A program made the position numbers and the translations under genes. From contig UCEY01000053.1 in assembly GCA_900471605.1 (NCBI GenBank), positions 1 to 64,000 on the forward strand: a stretch of DNA of 64,000 bases, written 5' to 3'. Source of the DNA: Hyphomicrobiales bacterium (lineage in GTDB: Bacteria > Pseudomonadota > Alphaproteobacteria > Rhizobiales > Rhizobiaceae). The notes below the pieces were generated by a model. It was given only the letters and a program-made list of their open reading frames with translations. It had not been told where the DNA came from and did no database searches. Positions 18,115 through 27,877 of this stretch are shown one piece after another (within the stretch, counting starts at the first letter, position 1; every line of letters begins with the position of its first letter).

Positions 18115-18933
18115 TTACGCTCCGAGCCGGTAGAAGTATTGGGCATTGCCGCCGAAGACATCGGCATGATCGCCGTCCGGCACGATATCGAGGCATTGAT
18201 CGAGCCAGGCACGATACTCGCCGGCAAGCCTCAGCACCGGCCAGTCGCTGCCCCAGATCACCCGCTTCGGGCCGAACAGGTCGACAATGGTTTCCGCATA
18301 GGGCCGCACCGCCTGGGGTTTCTGGTCGCCTGCCTCGGTCAGCAGGCCGGAGAGTTTGCAACGGACGTTCGGCAGTTCGGCGAGCACTTTCATGCGCGCG
18401 TACCAGCCGATGAACCGGCCCTCCGCGATCGGCGGCTTGGCGCCATGGTCGATGACGATGGGGAGATCGGGGTGTCGGCGGGCGAAATTCGTCAGCGGTT
18501 CGAGATGGCGCGGCAGTACCAGCGCGTCGAACACGAGGTGATGGTCAACCATCGCGGCCACGGCGGCGTCGAGCGCGGGATCGTCGATCCAGCTGTCGTC
18601 GGCGATATCCTGCAGCATCGGCCGAAGACCTTTGAGCTTCGGATGACGAGCCAGCCGCGCGACGTTCGCCGGCGCGTCGGGCGCCTTCATGTCGGTCCAG
18701 CCCACCACGCCGAGGATGAAAGGCGTCCTCTCCGCGAGATCCAGCATGAACGCCGTGTCCGCCTCGTTCTCCACGGTCTGCACCAGCACGGTGCCGTCGA
18801 TACCCGCTTCGCGCAGCATCGGAGAAAGGTCGTCGGGCAGGAAATCCCGGTGGATCGCCTGCAATTCGGCCGGCGGCCATTGGTCCACCCGGTCCGCGAT
18901 CCGCCAGAAATGCTGGTGCGCGTCGATCCTCAT
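18115..18933 (-). CDS. Amidohydrolase, probable L-fucono-1,5-lactonase
   Basis: 272 residues of the COG3618 amidohydrolase group. The metal HxH is in IDAHQHFW at the N-terminus, with further ligand regions VIDHGAKPP (His) and IWGSDWPV (Asp) at the C-terminal side. A COG3618 member from Burkholderia multivorans in a similar cluster was shown to hydrolyse L-fucono-1,5-lactone, so the same job is inferred here, between the aldose dehydrogenase and the fuconate dehydratase. It starts 3 bases after the aldo/keto reductase stop. Confidence 0.83.
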   Translation of the reverse strand: MRIDAHQHFWRIADRVDQWPPAELQAIHRDFLPDDLSPMLREAGIDGTVLVQTVENEADTAFMLDLAERTPFILGVVGWTDMKAPDAPANVARLARHPKLKGLRPMLQDIADDSWIDDPALDAAVAAMVDHHLVFDALVLPRHLEPLTNFARRHPDLPIVIDHGAKPPIAEGRFIGWYARMKVLAELPNVRCKLSGLLTEAGDQKPQAVRPYAETIVDLFGPKRVIWGSDWPVLRLAGEYRAWLDQCLDIVPDGDHADVFGGNAQYFYRLGA

Positions 18934-18936
18934 CGC

Positions 18937-19950
18937 TCAGGCTCCCTGGCCCGGCAGCGGCGCGCCCTCGGCGACCAGCCCGCGGGCTTTCAGCCGCGAC
19001 CAGAAGGAGGCGGGGATCTCTTCGCCGAACCAGTCGACATTCGATCTGATCTGCTCGGCGGTGCGCGCTCCGGAAACCACGGTCACCACCGCCGGATGGG
19101 CGAGGGGAAATTGCAGGGCGGCCGCCTGCAGGCTGACGCCCTCTTCCTCGCAGGCCGCGCGCAGCACGTCGACGCGGGCAAGGATATCGGCCGGCGCGTC
19201 GGTGTAGTTGAATTTGCGATTGCCGGCGAGCAGGCCGGAATTGAACGGGCCGGCCACCACGATGCCGACGCCCTGGGCGGCGCAATCGTCCATGAAGGCG
19301 AGGCTCTGCTGTTCGAGCAGCGTATAACGGCCGGCGAGCATGGCGATGTCGATATCGAAGACCTGCATCGCGTCGCGGATGATTTCCCACTCATTGACGC
19401 CGAGGCCCACGGCCTTGGTAAGTCCTTCCTCACGCAGCTTCTTCAGCGCGCGAAAACCGCCGCCGGCGGTGAGCTGGTACCAGTAGTGCTGGTGTTTGTC
19501 GCGATGGGTCATGCTGCCGATATCGTGGATGTAGAGGATATCGGGCTTGAGGATGCCGAGCCGCTGCTGGCTCGCCTCGAAGGACCACATGATGCCGTCA
19601 TAGCTGTAGTCGAAGACCGGCCGGAAAGGCAGCGGCTCGACATACCCGTCCTCGTCCGGCCCGACCGTTTCGTCCGGCTGCATCACCCGGCCGACCTTGG
19701 TGCTGAGCACGTAGTCGCCGCGCGGCAGGTCGGTCAGCATCGTGCCGAGCCGGCGTTCCGAGCGGGTATAACCGTAGAAGGGCGCCGTATCGTAATAGCG
19801 GATGCCGGTTTCCCAGGCGGCTCTGAAGGCGCCGGCCGATTCGTCGTAGGAGGTCTTGCGGTAGAGGTTGCCCATCTGGGCGCAGCCGAGACCCATGACG
19901 GTGAGTTCGACGGGGGCATTGGGCAGCTTGCGGCGCTCGGCGACATTCAT
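18937..19950 (-). CDS. Aldo/keto reductase, probable L-fucose (D-threo-aldose) 1-dehydrogenase
   Basis: 337-residue TIM-barrel oxidoreductase. The AKR tetrad is visible: Asp and Tyr in IRYYDTAPFYGYTRSERRLG, Lys in LSTKVGR, His in DILYIHDIG. The AKR group with RPVFDYSYDGIMWSFEASQQRLG includes D-threo-aldose/L-fucose 1-dehydrogenases, which make the 1,5-lactone using NAD(P). ATG at 19950 is used; a TTG 12 bases earlier is the only alternative. The order after the importer genes and before the lactonase fits the first catabolic step. Confidence 0.83.
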   Translation of the reverse strand: MNVAERRKLPNAPVELTVMGLGCAQMGNLYRKTSYDESAGAFRAAWETGIRYYDTAPFYGYTRSERRLGTMLTDLPRGDYVLSTKVGRVMQPDETVGPDEDGYVEPLPFRPVFDYSYDGIMWSFEASQQRLGILKPDILYIHDIGSMTHRDKHQHYWYQLTAGGGFRALKKLREEGLTKAVGLGVNEWEIIRDAMQVFDIDIAMLAGRYTLLEQQSLAFMDDCAAQGVGIVVAGPFNSGLLAGNRKFNYTDAPADILARVDVLRAACEEEGVSLQAAALQFPLAHPAVVTVVSGARTAEQIRSNVDWFGEEIPASFWSRLKARGLVAEGAPLPGQGA

Positions 19951-20025
19951 GGGACAGTCCAAAGTTCATGGGGGCGGGGATCACGGACGCGCACCATTCG
20001 CGATGCGCGCCCGCTGGGGTAAGGC

Positions 20026-20967
20026 TCAGTAGAGAACGTTCTTGGCTTCCGGTTTGTCGATATTGTCCTTGGTGACGACGACGACGCCGGTATCGACGAA
20101 CTTTTCGACCTTCTCCTTGTTGAGCGACTGGAGCACGGTCTTGACGCCGAGTTCGCCCATCTGGAACGAGCCCTGCACCGCGATGGCCGACAGCGTGCCG
20201 TCTTTCACGAATTCCTGCAGGTCCTGGTTGCCGTCAAAGCCGATCGCGACCACCTTGCCAGCCTTGCCGGACTGTTTCAGCGCGCGGCCCATGCCGATCG
20301 CGGTCGGCTCGTTGGCGCCGAAAATGCCCTTCAGGTCGGAATTGGCGGCCAGCACGTCGGTCGTCTGGTTGAGCGCCGTCGCCATCTGGGACTGCGAGTA
20401 GAACGGCCCGACGATCTGAAGCTTCGAGTTCGCCTTGATATAGTCGGTAAAGCCGCCGACACGGCCGATCTCGGAGCCGGCGCCCGCGACGTAGGACATC
20501 ACGGCGATCTTGCCTTCCTTGCCGACCTTGTCGATCAGCGCCTTGGCCGCGAGTTCCCCGGCCTTCTTGTTATCGGTGGCGAGGAACGACTGATAGTACT
20601 GCTCGGAGCCCTTGGCGAGCAGCGAGTCGACGATCACGACCGGGATGCGGGCTTCCCAGGCCTTCTTGACGGCAGGCACAAGCGCGTCCGGATCGGACGG
20701 CGCGAGCACGATGCCGGAAACCTTCCGGTTGACGGCGTTCTCGACCATGTTGACCTGGTCGGCGATCGCCGATTCCGCGGCCGGTCCCTGGAAGGTCATG
20801 GTGTTGCTGCCGCCGCCGGCCTTCATGGCGGCATCGGCACCCTTCTGGACATTCTGCCAGAAGGTGGAATTGACGGTCTTCACGATAACGGCGATTTCGC
20901 CGGCCTGGGCAGAGAATGCGGTAAGCGCGATTGCGGTTGTCAGCAGCGCGGCAGCAAGCTTCTTCAT
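20026..20967 (-). CDS. ABC sugar transporter, periplasmic binding protein (RbsB-like)
   Basis: 313 residues with a cleavable signal peptide (MKKLAAALLTTAIALTAFSAQA). The fold is that of type I sugar-binding proteins: IVKTVNSTFWQNVQKGADAAMKA, IVLAPSDPDALVPAVKKAW, GIFGANEPTAIGMGRAL and AIGFDGNQDLQEFVKDG. The cognate permease and double ATPase genes lie upstream on the same strand. By context the ligand is a 6-deoxy-L-hexose. AGGAGGAA precedes the ATG. Confidence 0.9.
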   Translation of the reverse strand: MKKLAAALLTTAIALTAFSAQAGEIAVIVKTVNSTFWQNVQKGADAAMKAGGGSNTMTFQGPAAESAIADQVNMVENAVNRKVSGIVLAPSDPDALVPAVKKAWEARIPVVIVDSLLAKGSEQYYQSFLATDNKKAGELAAKALIDKVGKEGKIAVMSYVAGAGSEIGRVGGFTDYIKANSKLQIVGPFYSQSQMATALNQTTDVLAANSDLKGIFGANEPTAIGMGRALKQSGKAGKVVAIGFDGNQDLQEFVKDGTLSAIAVQGSFQMGELGVKTVLQSLNKEKVEKFVDTGVVVVTKDNIDKPEAKNVLY

Positions 20968-21059
20968 GTCTTCCTCCTCTTGATGGCCTTGTCGGCCGGT
21001 TTCCCGAGAGCTCCTCACTCTCCGAAGTTCTCGCGGGTAAAGGTCCGCGTGCCCTTATC

Positions 21060-22088
21060 TCAGCGGCGGTTGCGCAGCTGGTCGATCCACACGGTGACCA
21101 GGATGACGAGGCCGATGATGATCTGCTGTGTGAAGGCGGAGACGCCGTTCATGTTGAGGCCGTTGCGCAGGATGCCGATCACGAAGGCGCCGATCGCGGT
21201 TCCGGAAATCGTGCCGACCCCGCCGATCAGCGACGTGCCGCCGATGACCGCGCTGGCGATCGCGTCGAGTTCGTACATCACGCCCTCGTTTGGCTGTGCG
21301 GTGACGAGGCGCGACATCAGCACGCAGCCGGTAAGGCCTGCCAGCGTGCCGGACAGGACATAGGTGAAGCTGACGATGCGTGTCACGTTGACGCCGGAAA
21401 GCCGCGCCGCATCCGCATTCGAGCCGACCGCATAGATATGCCGGCCGAGCACCGAGCGGTTGAGCATGTAGGATACGGCAAGCGCGATGACGATCATCAG
21501 GATGACCGGATAGGGGATGCCCGGAAAGATGATGGTCGGGAAACCGTCGTCGCCGATCTTGACGACGCGCAGGAGCGAGCCGTTGCCGAGTTCGCCGAAG
21601 GATTCGCCAAGTCCCGAGACCGCCCGCGCACCGGTGATCTGCAGGGCCACGCCGCGGGCGATCATCATCATCCCGAGCGTCGCGATGAACGGCGGCAGCT
21701 TCATTTTGGTCACGAGAACGCCGTTGATGAAACCGCAGACCGAGCCGGTCAGGATGCCGAAGATCATGCCGACCCAGACGGGCGTCCCGAAATCCTTGAC
21801 CGCGAGTGCCGCGACGACGCCGGAAAGCGCCAGAACCGAGCCGACCGACAGGTCGATGCCGCCGGTGATGATCACGCAGGTGGCGCCGATGCCGAGAAAG
21901 GCGATCGAGGTCACCTGCAGCGCCACCGTCATGCCGTTGTCGATGGTGAAGAAGGCGCTGCTGGTCGCCGAGAAGACGCCGATCAGCACGAACAGGCTGC
22001 CGAGTGCGGCGAATTTCTGGATGATGTCCTTCTGCCGGTCGCTGAACGCGCCGCTCTTCTGTTTCGAAACTTCGGTGATCTCAGCCAT
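21060..22088 (-). CDS. ABC sugar transporter, permease (RbsC-like)
   Basis: 342 residues with about eight to ten hydrophobic segments. Family marks are GGIDLSVGSVLALSG, ATLGMMMIARG, YAVGSNADAARLSGVNV and GGTSLIGGVGTISGTAIGA, the last being the region that docks the ATPase. One such permease forms a homodimer in ribose-type importers. It lies between the ATPase gene (9 bases upstream) and the binding-protein gene. Confidence 0.92.
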   Translation of the reverse strand: MAEITEVSKQKSGAFSDRQKDIIQKFAALGSLFVLIGVFSATSSAFFTIDNGMTVALQVTSIAFLGIGATCVIITGGIDLSVGSVLALSGVVAALAVKDFGTPVWVGMIFGILTGSVCGFINGVLVTKMKLPPFIATLGMMMIARGVALQITGARAVSGLGESFGELGNGSLLRVVKIGDDGFPTIIFPGIPYPVILMIVIALAVSYMLNRSVLGRHIYAVGSNADAARLSGVNVTRIVSFTYVLSGTLAGLTGCVLMSRLVTAQPNEGVMYELDAIASAVIGGTSLIGGVGTISGTAIGAFVIGILRNGLNMNGVSAFTQQIIIGLVILVTVWIDQLRNRR

Positions 22089-22097
22089 GTTATGCCC

Positions 22098-23696
<1,599 letters not shown>

Positions 23697-23778
23697 ATTC
23701 GCCTCCCTGGGCCACCAGGCCCATTCGCCGGCGGCTCCTCCCTCCGGCGTCACCAATGGGTAAACCCGAGCTCAGAAC

Positions 23779-23789
23779 TGGTCAAGCCA
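23779..23789. promoter_or_regulatory. Candidate GntR operator 1 (TGGTCAAGCCA)
   Basis: An 11-base near-palindrome of form TGGT-N3-GCCA, one base away from the TNGTNNNACNA core used by FCD-type GntR regulators. It lies about 80 bases upstream of the importer operon start. The same form recurs at 23900-23910. Confidence 0.4.
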
Positions 23790-23899
23790 ATTTTTTGGAC
23801 GGCCTGTCGCTTGCCTTTTGAAGGTCGGCGCGAAATGCCGGAAACCGTGGGAATTCAATGGAGAAAATTTGTTTGTTGCTCTCTTGGAACTGCCTGATA

Positions 23900-23910
23900 T
23901 GGTAAGGCCA
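23900..23910. promoter_or_regulatory. Candidate GntR operator 2 (TGGTAAGGCCA)
   Basis: Second TGGT-N3-GCCA site, about 12 bases ahead of the regulator start codon, overlapping a possible -10 element (TGATAT at 23895-23900, 16 bases after TTGTTG at 23873-23878). Such a position would suit autorepression. Confidence 0.4.
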
Positions 23911-23921
23911 CATTGTCCGGG

Positions 23922-24635
23922 ATGACCAAATCCATGAATGGATCCATCAAAGCTCCAGAACCAAGACGTCTTTATCAGCAGGTTGCCGACCAGATCCGGC
24001 TGCTCATCCAGGGTGGCCAGTTTCCGGCCGGCGCGCGCCTGCCGGCGGAGCGGGAGCTTGCCCAGCAGCTTGGCGTCTCGCGGCCATCCCTGCGTGAAGC
24101 GCTGATCGCGCTTGAAATCGACGGAAGCGTCGAGATCCGCATGGGCTCGGGCATCTATGTCACGGCCGAGCCGGACCGCCGGGCCTGGCAGAGCGGTTCC
24201 ATGGGCGAAAGCCCGCTGGAGCTGATGCAGGCGCGCGCCGCCGTCGAAGGCGCGGTCATCCTGCTTTCGGCGGCAAGGATCACGCCGGAAATGCTGCGCT
24301 CGCTGCGCCAGACGCTCGACCAGATGCGCACCGAGATTGCCGAAGGCCGCAAGGCGCTCGATCTCGACCGGCTTTTCCATCTGACCATTGCCGGGCAGTC
24401 GGGCAACTCGGTGCTGGCCCATATCGTCGGCGACCTGTTCGACGAACGGCACAGCCCGATGTCTGCACAGATCCGCGCGCGGTTCGAATCCCCGGAAACC
24501 TGGGGTGCCGCGCTCGTCGAACACGAGGCGATCTATGCGGCGCTGGAGGCGCGCAATCCGCTTCTCGCGCAGGCGATGATGCATGCACATCTGGAAGAAT
24601 CGAAACAACGCTGGATGAACCACGAGACACGGTGA
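23922..24635 (+). CDS. GntR-family regulator, FadR/FCD type
   Basis: 237 residues. The N-terminal winged helix-turn-helix is visible: LYQQVADQIRLLIQGGQFPAGARLPAERELAQQLGVSRPSLREAL in overall pattern. The C-terminal FCD helical domain has Asp in DLDRLFHLTIAGQSGN and His in LVEHEAIYAALEARN, the usual metal/effector-binding positions. It is divergent from the nine-gene operon and lies 32 bases ahead of the altronate-dehydratase-like gene, so it probably represses both in the absence of a sugar acid. The start is uncertain: ATG 23922, ATG 23934 and TTG 23913 are all possible. Confidence 0.87.
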   Translation: MTKSMNGSIKAPEPRRLYQQVADQIRLLIQGGQFPAGARLPAERELAQQLGVSRPSLREALIALEIDGSVEIRMGSGIYVTAEPDRRAWQSGSMGESPLELMQARAAVEGAVILLSAARITPEMLRSLRQTLDQMRTEIAEGRKALDLDRLFHLTIAGQSGNSVLAHIVGDLFDERHSPMSAQIRARFESPETWGAALVEHEAIYAALEARNPLLAQAMMHAHLEESKQRWMNHETR

Positions 24636-24667
24636 TATTCCTGCGCCTGTTTCGGGAGGAAACGAAA

Positions 24668-26203
24668 ATGGATATGGTTGCTGCTTCACCCATCATCATC
24701 TTGAATCCGATTGACGACGTCGGCGTCGCAAGGCAGCCGATGCGGGCCGGCGGTCCGACCGGTTACGGCGATCTCATGGCCCGCGAGCTGATCGGCCGCG
24801 GCCACAAGGTGGCGATCAGGGCGATCCCGACTGGCGGCGAGGTGAAGAAATACGGCCAGGTTATCGGGATTGCGACGGAGGACATCGCGCCCGGCAGCCA
24901 TGTGCATCTGCATAACCTCGCCATGCTGCCGTCCGAACACGAGCACCAGTTCAGCGTCGATATCGAGGAAAAGGGCATGCTGCCGGAAGCCGAGCGGCGC
25001 ACCTTTCTCGGTTACGACCGGGGACCCGGCGGCGCCGGCACCCGCAACTATATCGGCGTCATCTCCTCGGTGAACTGTTCCGCCACGGTGTCGCGTTACA
25101 TCGCCGACTATTTCAACCGCATGGGCGGGCTCGAAGGCTTCGACAATGTCGATGGCGTCGTGGCGCTCACCCATGGCGGCGGCTGCGCGCTCAACAACAA
25201 GTCGGAAGGTTACCGGCTGCTGATCCGCACCATCCAGGGTTATGCCCGCCACCCGAATTTCGGCGGCATCCTGATGATCGGCCTCGGCTGCGAGACCAAC
25301 CAGATCGCCCCGATCCTCGAACATTACCGCATGGAAGAGGGCGACCGGCTGCGGACCATGAACATCCAGCAGCATGGCGGCACGAAAAAGACCATCGACG
25401 CGGCGATCGCCATCATCAAGGAGATGCTGCCCGGCGTGAATGCCGCGACGCGCACCCCGCAGCCGCTTTCGAAACTGAAGCTGGCGCTGGAATGCGGCGG
25501 TTCGGATGGTTATTCCGGCATTTCCGCCAATCCGGCGCTCGGTTATGCGTCGGACCTTATCGTCCGCAACGGCGGCACCACGGTGCTCTCCGAAACCCCC
25601 GAGATCTATGGCGCCGAACATCTTCTGACCCGCCGGGCCGTGACGCCGGACGTGGCGAAAAAACTTCTGCAGCGGATCGATTGGTGGCGGGATTATACCG
25701 CCCGCAACGGTGACGAGCTCAACAACAACCCGTCTCACGGTAACAAGCTCGGTGGCCTGACCACTATCCTGGAAAAGTCGCTCGGCGCCGTCGCCAAGGG
25801 CGGCTCGATGCCCTTGAAGGCGGTCTACGAGTTTGCCGAAACGGTCACCGAACCCGGTTTCGTGTTCATGGATACGCCGGGCTACGATCCGGTCGCGGTG
25901 ACCGGCCAGGTGGCCGGCGGCTGCAACGTCATCTGTTTCACCACCGGGCGCGGCTCGGTCTCCGGCTTCAAGCCGTCTCCCTGCATCAAGATCGCCACCA
26001 ATTCCGAAATGTACGAGCACATGAAGGAAGACATGGACCTGAACTGCGGCGGCATCGTCACCGGCGAGGAGACGATCGAACAGGCGGGGCTGCGGATTTT
26101 CGAGGACGTGATCGCGGTGGCTTCGGGCAAGAAGACGCTGAGCGAGATCTATGACTACGGCGACAACGAATTCGTGCCGTGGCAGGTCGGGGCAGTCACG
26201 TAA
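24668..26203 (+). CDS. UxaA-family sugar-acid dehydratase (altronate/galactarate dehydratase-like)
   Basis: 511 residues. The N-terminal SAF domain is about residues 8-90 (GHKVAIRAIPTGGEVKKYGQ); the C-terminal catalytic part has NYIGVISSVNCSATV, THGGGCA, GLGCETNQ, ECGGSDGYSG, SETPEIYGAE and SHGNKLGG. These match UxaA/GarD enzymes, which dehydrate altronate or galactarate. GGGAGGAAACG precedes the ATG. Together with the YjjN-like dehydrogenase and the mannitol-dehydrogenase-family gene it could form an L-galactonate to tagaturonate to altronate to KDG branch. A role in cleaving a fucose intermediate cannot be excluded. Confidence 0.85.
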   Translation: MDMVAASPIIILNPIDDVGVARQPMRAGGPTGYGDLMARELIGRGHKVAIRAIPTGGEVKKYGQVIGIATEDIAPGSHVHLHNLAMLPSEHEHQFSVDIEEKGMLPEAERRTFLGYDRGPGGAGTRNYIGVISSVNCSATVSRYIADYFNRMGGLEGFDNVDGVVALTHGGGCALNNKSEGYRLLIRTIQGYARHPNFGGILMIGLGCETNQIAPILEHYRMEEGDRLRTMNIQQHGGTKKTIDAAIAIIKEMLPGVNAATRTPQPLSKLKLALECGGSDGYSGISANPALGYASDLIVRNGGTTVLSETPEIYGAEHLLTRRAVTPDVAKKLLQRIDWWRDYTARNGDELNNNPSHGNKLGGLTTILEKSLGAVAKGGSMPLKAVYEFAETVTEPGFVFMDTPGYDPVAVTGQVAGGCNVICFTTGRGSVSGFKPSPCIKIATNSEMYEHMKEDMDLNCGGIVTGEETIEQAGLRIFEDVIAVASGKKTLSEIYDYGDNEFVPWQVGAVT

Positions 26204-26287
26204 AAGGGCGGACCGCGTGCGGGGCTGTTTTGATGACCTGCGGGAGAGATCTTGAGCCCATGAAAGCGTGGCGCCCCACCCTCCGTC

Positions 26288-26310
26288 ATCCTCGGGCTTG
26301 ACCCGAGGAT
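26288..26310. repeat. Palindromic repeat copy 6
   Basis: Arms ATCCTCGGG and CCCGAGGAT, loop CTTGA, with GTC/GAC on both outer flanks. Same element as at 9105-9127. Confidence 0.85.
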
Positions 26311-26337
26311 GACGGAGGGTGGCTGTGCGGATGGTGG

Positions 26338-26360
26338 ATCCTCGGCTCAAGGCCGAGGAT
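26338..26360. repeat. Palindromic repeat copy 7 with compensatory change
   Basis: Arms ATCCTCGGC and GCCGAGGAT, loop TCAAG, GGTGG flank on the left. Compared with the other copies, the last base of each arm has changed together (G to C, C to G), preserving pairing. Confidence 0.8.
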
Positions 26361-26393
26361 GACGGCGGATATGTTGCGATGTGTTGAAACTCA

Positions 26394-26421
26394 AAGGGCA
26401 GTGGCCTAAGCCACTGCCCTT
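26394..26421. terminator. Terminator hairpin downstream of opgC
   Basis: AAGGGCAGTGGC (26394-26405), loop CTAA, GCCACTGCCCTT (26410-26421): a perfect 12-bp stem ending 24 bases before the opgC stop codon on the other strand. A T-rich tract follows on the plus side. Confidence 0.65.
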
Positions 26422-26445
26422 ATTTCGTTTCGACCTTATATCGCC

Positions 26446-27681
26446 TTACCGAATGACCATCTGCTGCGGTGCGCCGGGTTTTGCCGGCTGCTGCACCTTG
26501 ACCGGGGCCGGTTCCGCGGTGCCGAACAGCTTGTCGCGTTCGCGCCACAGGGCCGGGAGCGAAAGCAGCGCGATCGAGACCAGCGCAATCGCGGTCTTGG
26601 TGAACTCGTTGAGCTCGGGCGTCCGTCCGTCGAAATAATAGACGAAGTAGACGATCGCGACGTGCCACACATAGACATAGAGCGAATGGCGGCCGAGCAG
26701 CTGCAGATACTTGATCGAGAACACCCAGGTGATCGCACCGGCGATGCGGCGCACCCATTCGTCCTTGTGTTTCGGGCCGGCGACGATCAGCCAGGTGACC
26801 AGCATGGCGACGGCCGCGAAGTTCAGGAGGTAGACCGGGCCGAAATCGGCGCGGATTTCCATCGAGGCGAATTTGCCGATCATGTGCGGCGGCATCAGTT
26901 CATGCGCGGTGATCAGGCGCAGCGGCAGGAAGAACAGAACCATCAGCAGCGCCACCTTCGGGATGAAGGTATTGTCCGGCGAGAGGATATTGCTCCACTT
27001 GATCTTGCCGGCCGAAGTCAGCGCGCCAAGCACGAGGCCCGAATAGAACACCACTTGCCAGCCGAGCAGGTTGAAGGACACGCGGATACCCTGGTCGTCG
27101 GCGCCCATGACGAGGTCGTTGAGCGGCGTCGTGGCGATCTGCTGCAGGCCGAGCTGGGCCGCCATCCACAGGATAACGGAGCCGGCCACCACATAGTGCC
27201 ACTTGTCCTCCAGCACCAGCTTCACCAGCATCGGGGCAAACAGCATGTAGACGATATACTGCGGCAGGATGTCCATGAAGGTCGGCTGGTACAGGAAGGT
27301 GGCGATCGCGGCCAGGCGCAGCGGGTCGTCGAAGGTCGTGTAACCCAGCCAGTTGAACCAGATCGAATAAGCCCCCGGCAGCAGCATCTGGGCGACCAGC
27401 ACAACCAGCACGATGCCCATCGCATAGCGATAAAGTTCGAAGGCGCGGTTGTAGATGGCGGTGCGGCCGGCGGCATAGCCGTTCTTCAGCATCTTCTTGG
27501 CGTAAACCATGCCGATCAGCAGGCCGGACAGGAAGACGAAGCCCTGGGCGTCTTCGACAAAGGCGAGCTGGTTGTGGTTGATCTTCACCAGAAGATAGCC
27601 GCCAGCAAAGATCAGATGATTGAGTACCATGAAAACGAGGAAATATCCTCGCATACCATCAATAATATCAAAGCGTTTCAT
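26446..27681 (-). CDS. opgC: OpgC-type acyltransferase (succinylation of periplasmic glucans)
   Basis: 411 residues, about ten membrane segments, starting MKRFDIIDGMRGYFLVFMVLNHL, which is the hallmark N-terminus of OpgC proteins (Asp/Arg/His in the first segment). Other marks are FVFLSGLLIGMVYAKKM and LLGRHSLYVYVWHVA. In Rhizobiaceae OpgC adds succinyl groups to cyclic beta-glucans in the inner membrane. The C-terminal 35 residues are Pro/Ala-rich and cytoplasmic or periplasmic. Single-gene transcription unit; no regulatory signal recognised. Confidence 0.9.
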   Translation of the reverse strand: MKRFDIIDGMRGYFLVFMVLNHLIFAGGYLLVKINHNQLAFVEDAQGFVFLSGLLIGMVYAKKMLKNGYAAGRTAIYNRAFELYRYAMGIVLVVLVAQMLLPGAYSIWFNWLGYTTFDDPLRLAAIATFLYQPTFMDILPQYIVYMLFAPMLVKLVLEDKWHYVVAGSVILWMAAQLGLQQIATTPLNDLVMGADDQGIRVSFNLLGWQVVFYSGLVLGALTSAGKIKWSNILSPDNTFIPKVALLMVLFFLPLRLITAHELMPPHMIGKFASMEIRADFGPVYLLNFAAVAMLVTWLIVAGPKHKDEWVRRIAGAITWVFSIKYLQLLGRHSLYVYVWHVAIVYFVYYFDGRTPELNEFTKTAIALVSIALLSLPALWRERDKLFGTAEPAPVKVQQPAKPGAPQQMVIR

Positions 27682-27877
27682 CGGTCGCGGTCTCCGTCTC
27701 TGCCGGTTCCGACGGCTGTCGCCTTTCGGTCCGTAAGGCCTCTGCGGGCCAGGATGTACGCGGCTAAACGCGGCAAAAAGCCGGACAGTTCCAGCCCTAT
27801 TTGAGCGTTTAGACCTGAACTACCGTAAACTGTGCGTGATGACTCCGCGATGAACGCTGGGTTGGGTAAGGTTCACA

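Noticed and set aside
17971..20022. 683-codon plus-strand ORF
   Set aside because: Antisense to Zn-dehydrogenase, lactonase and aldo/keto reductase genes.
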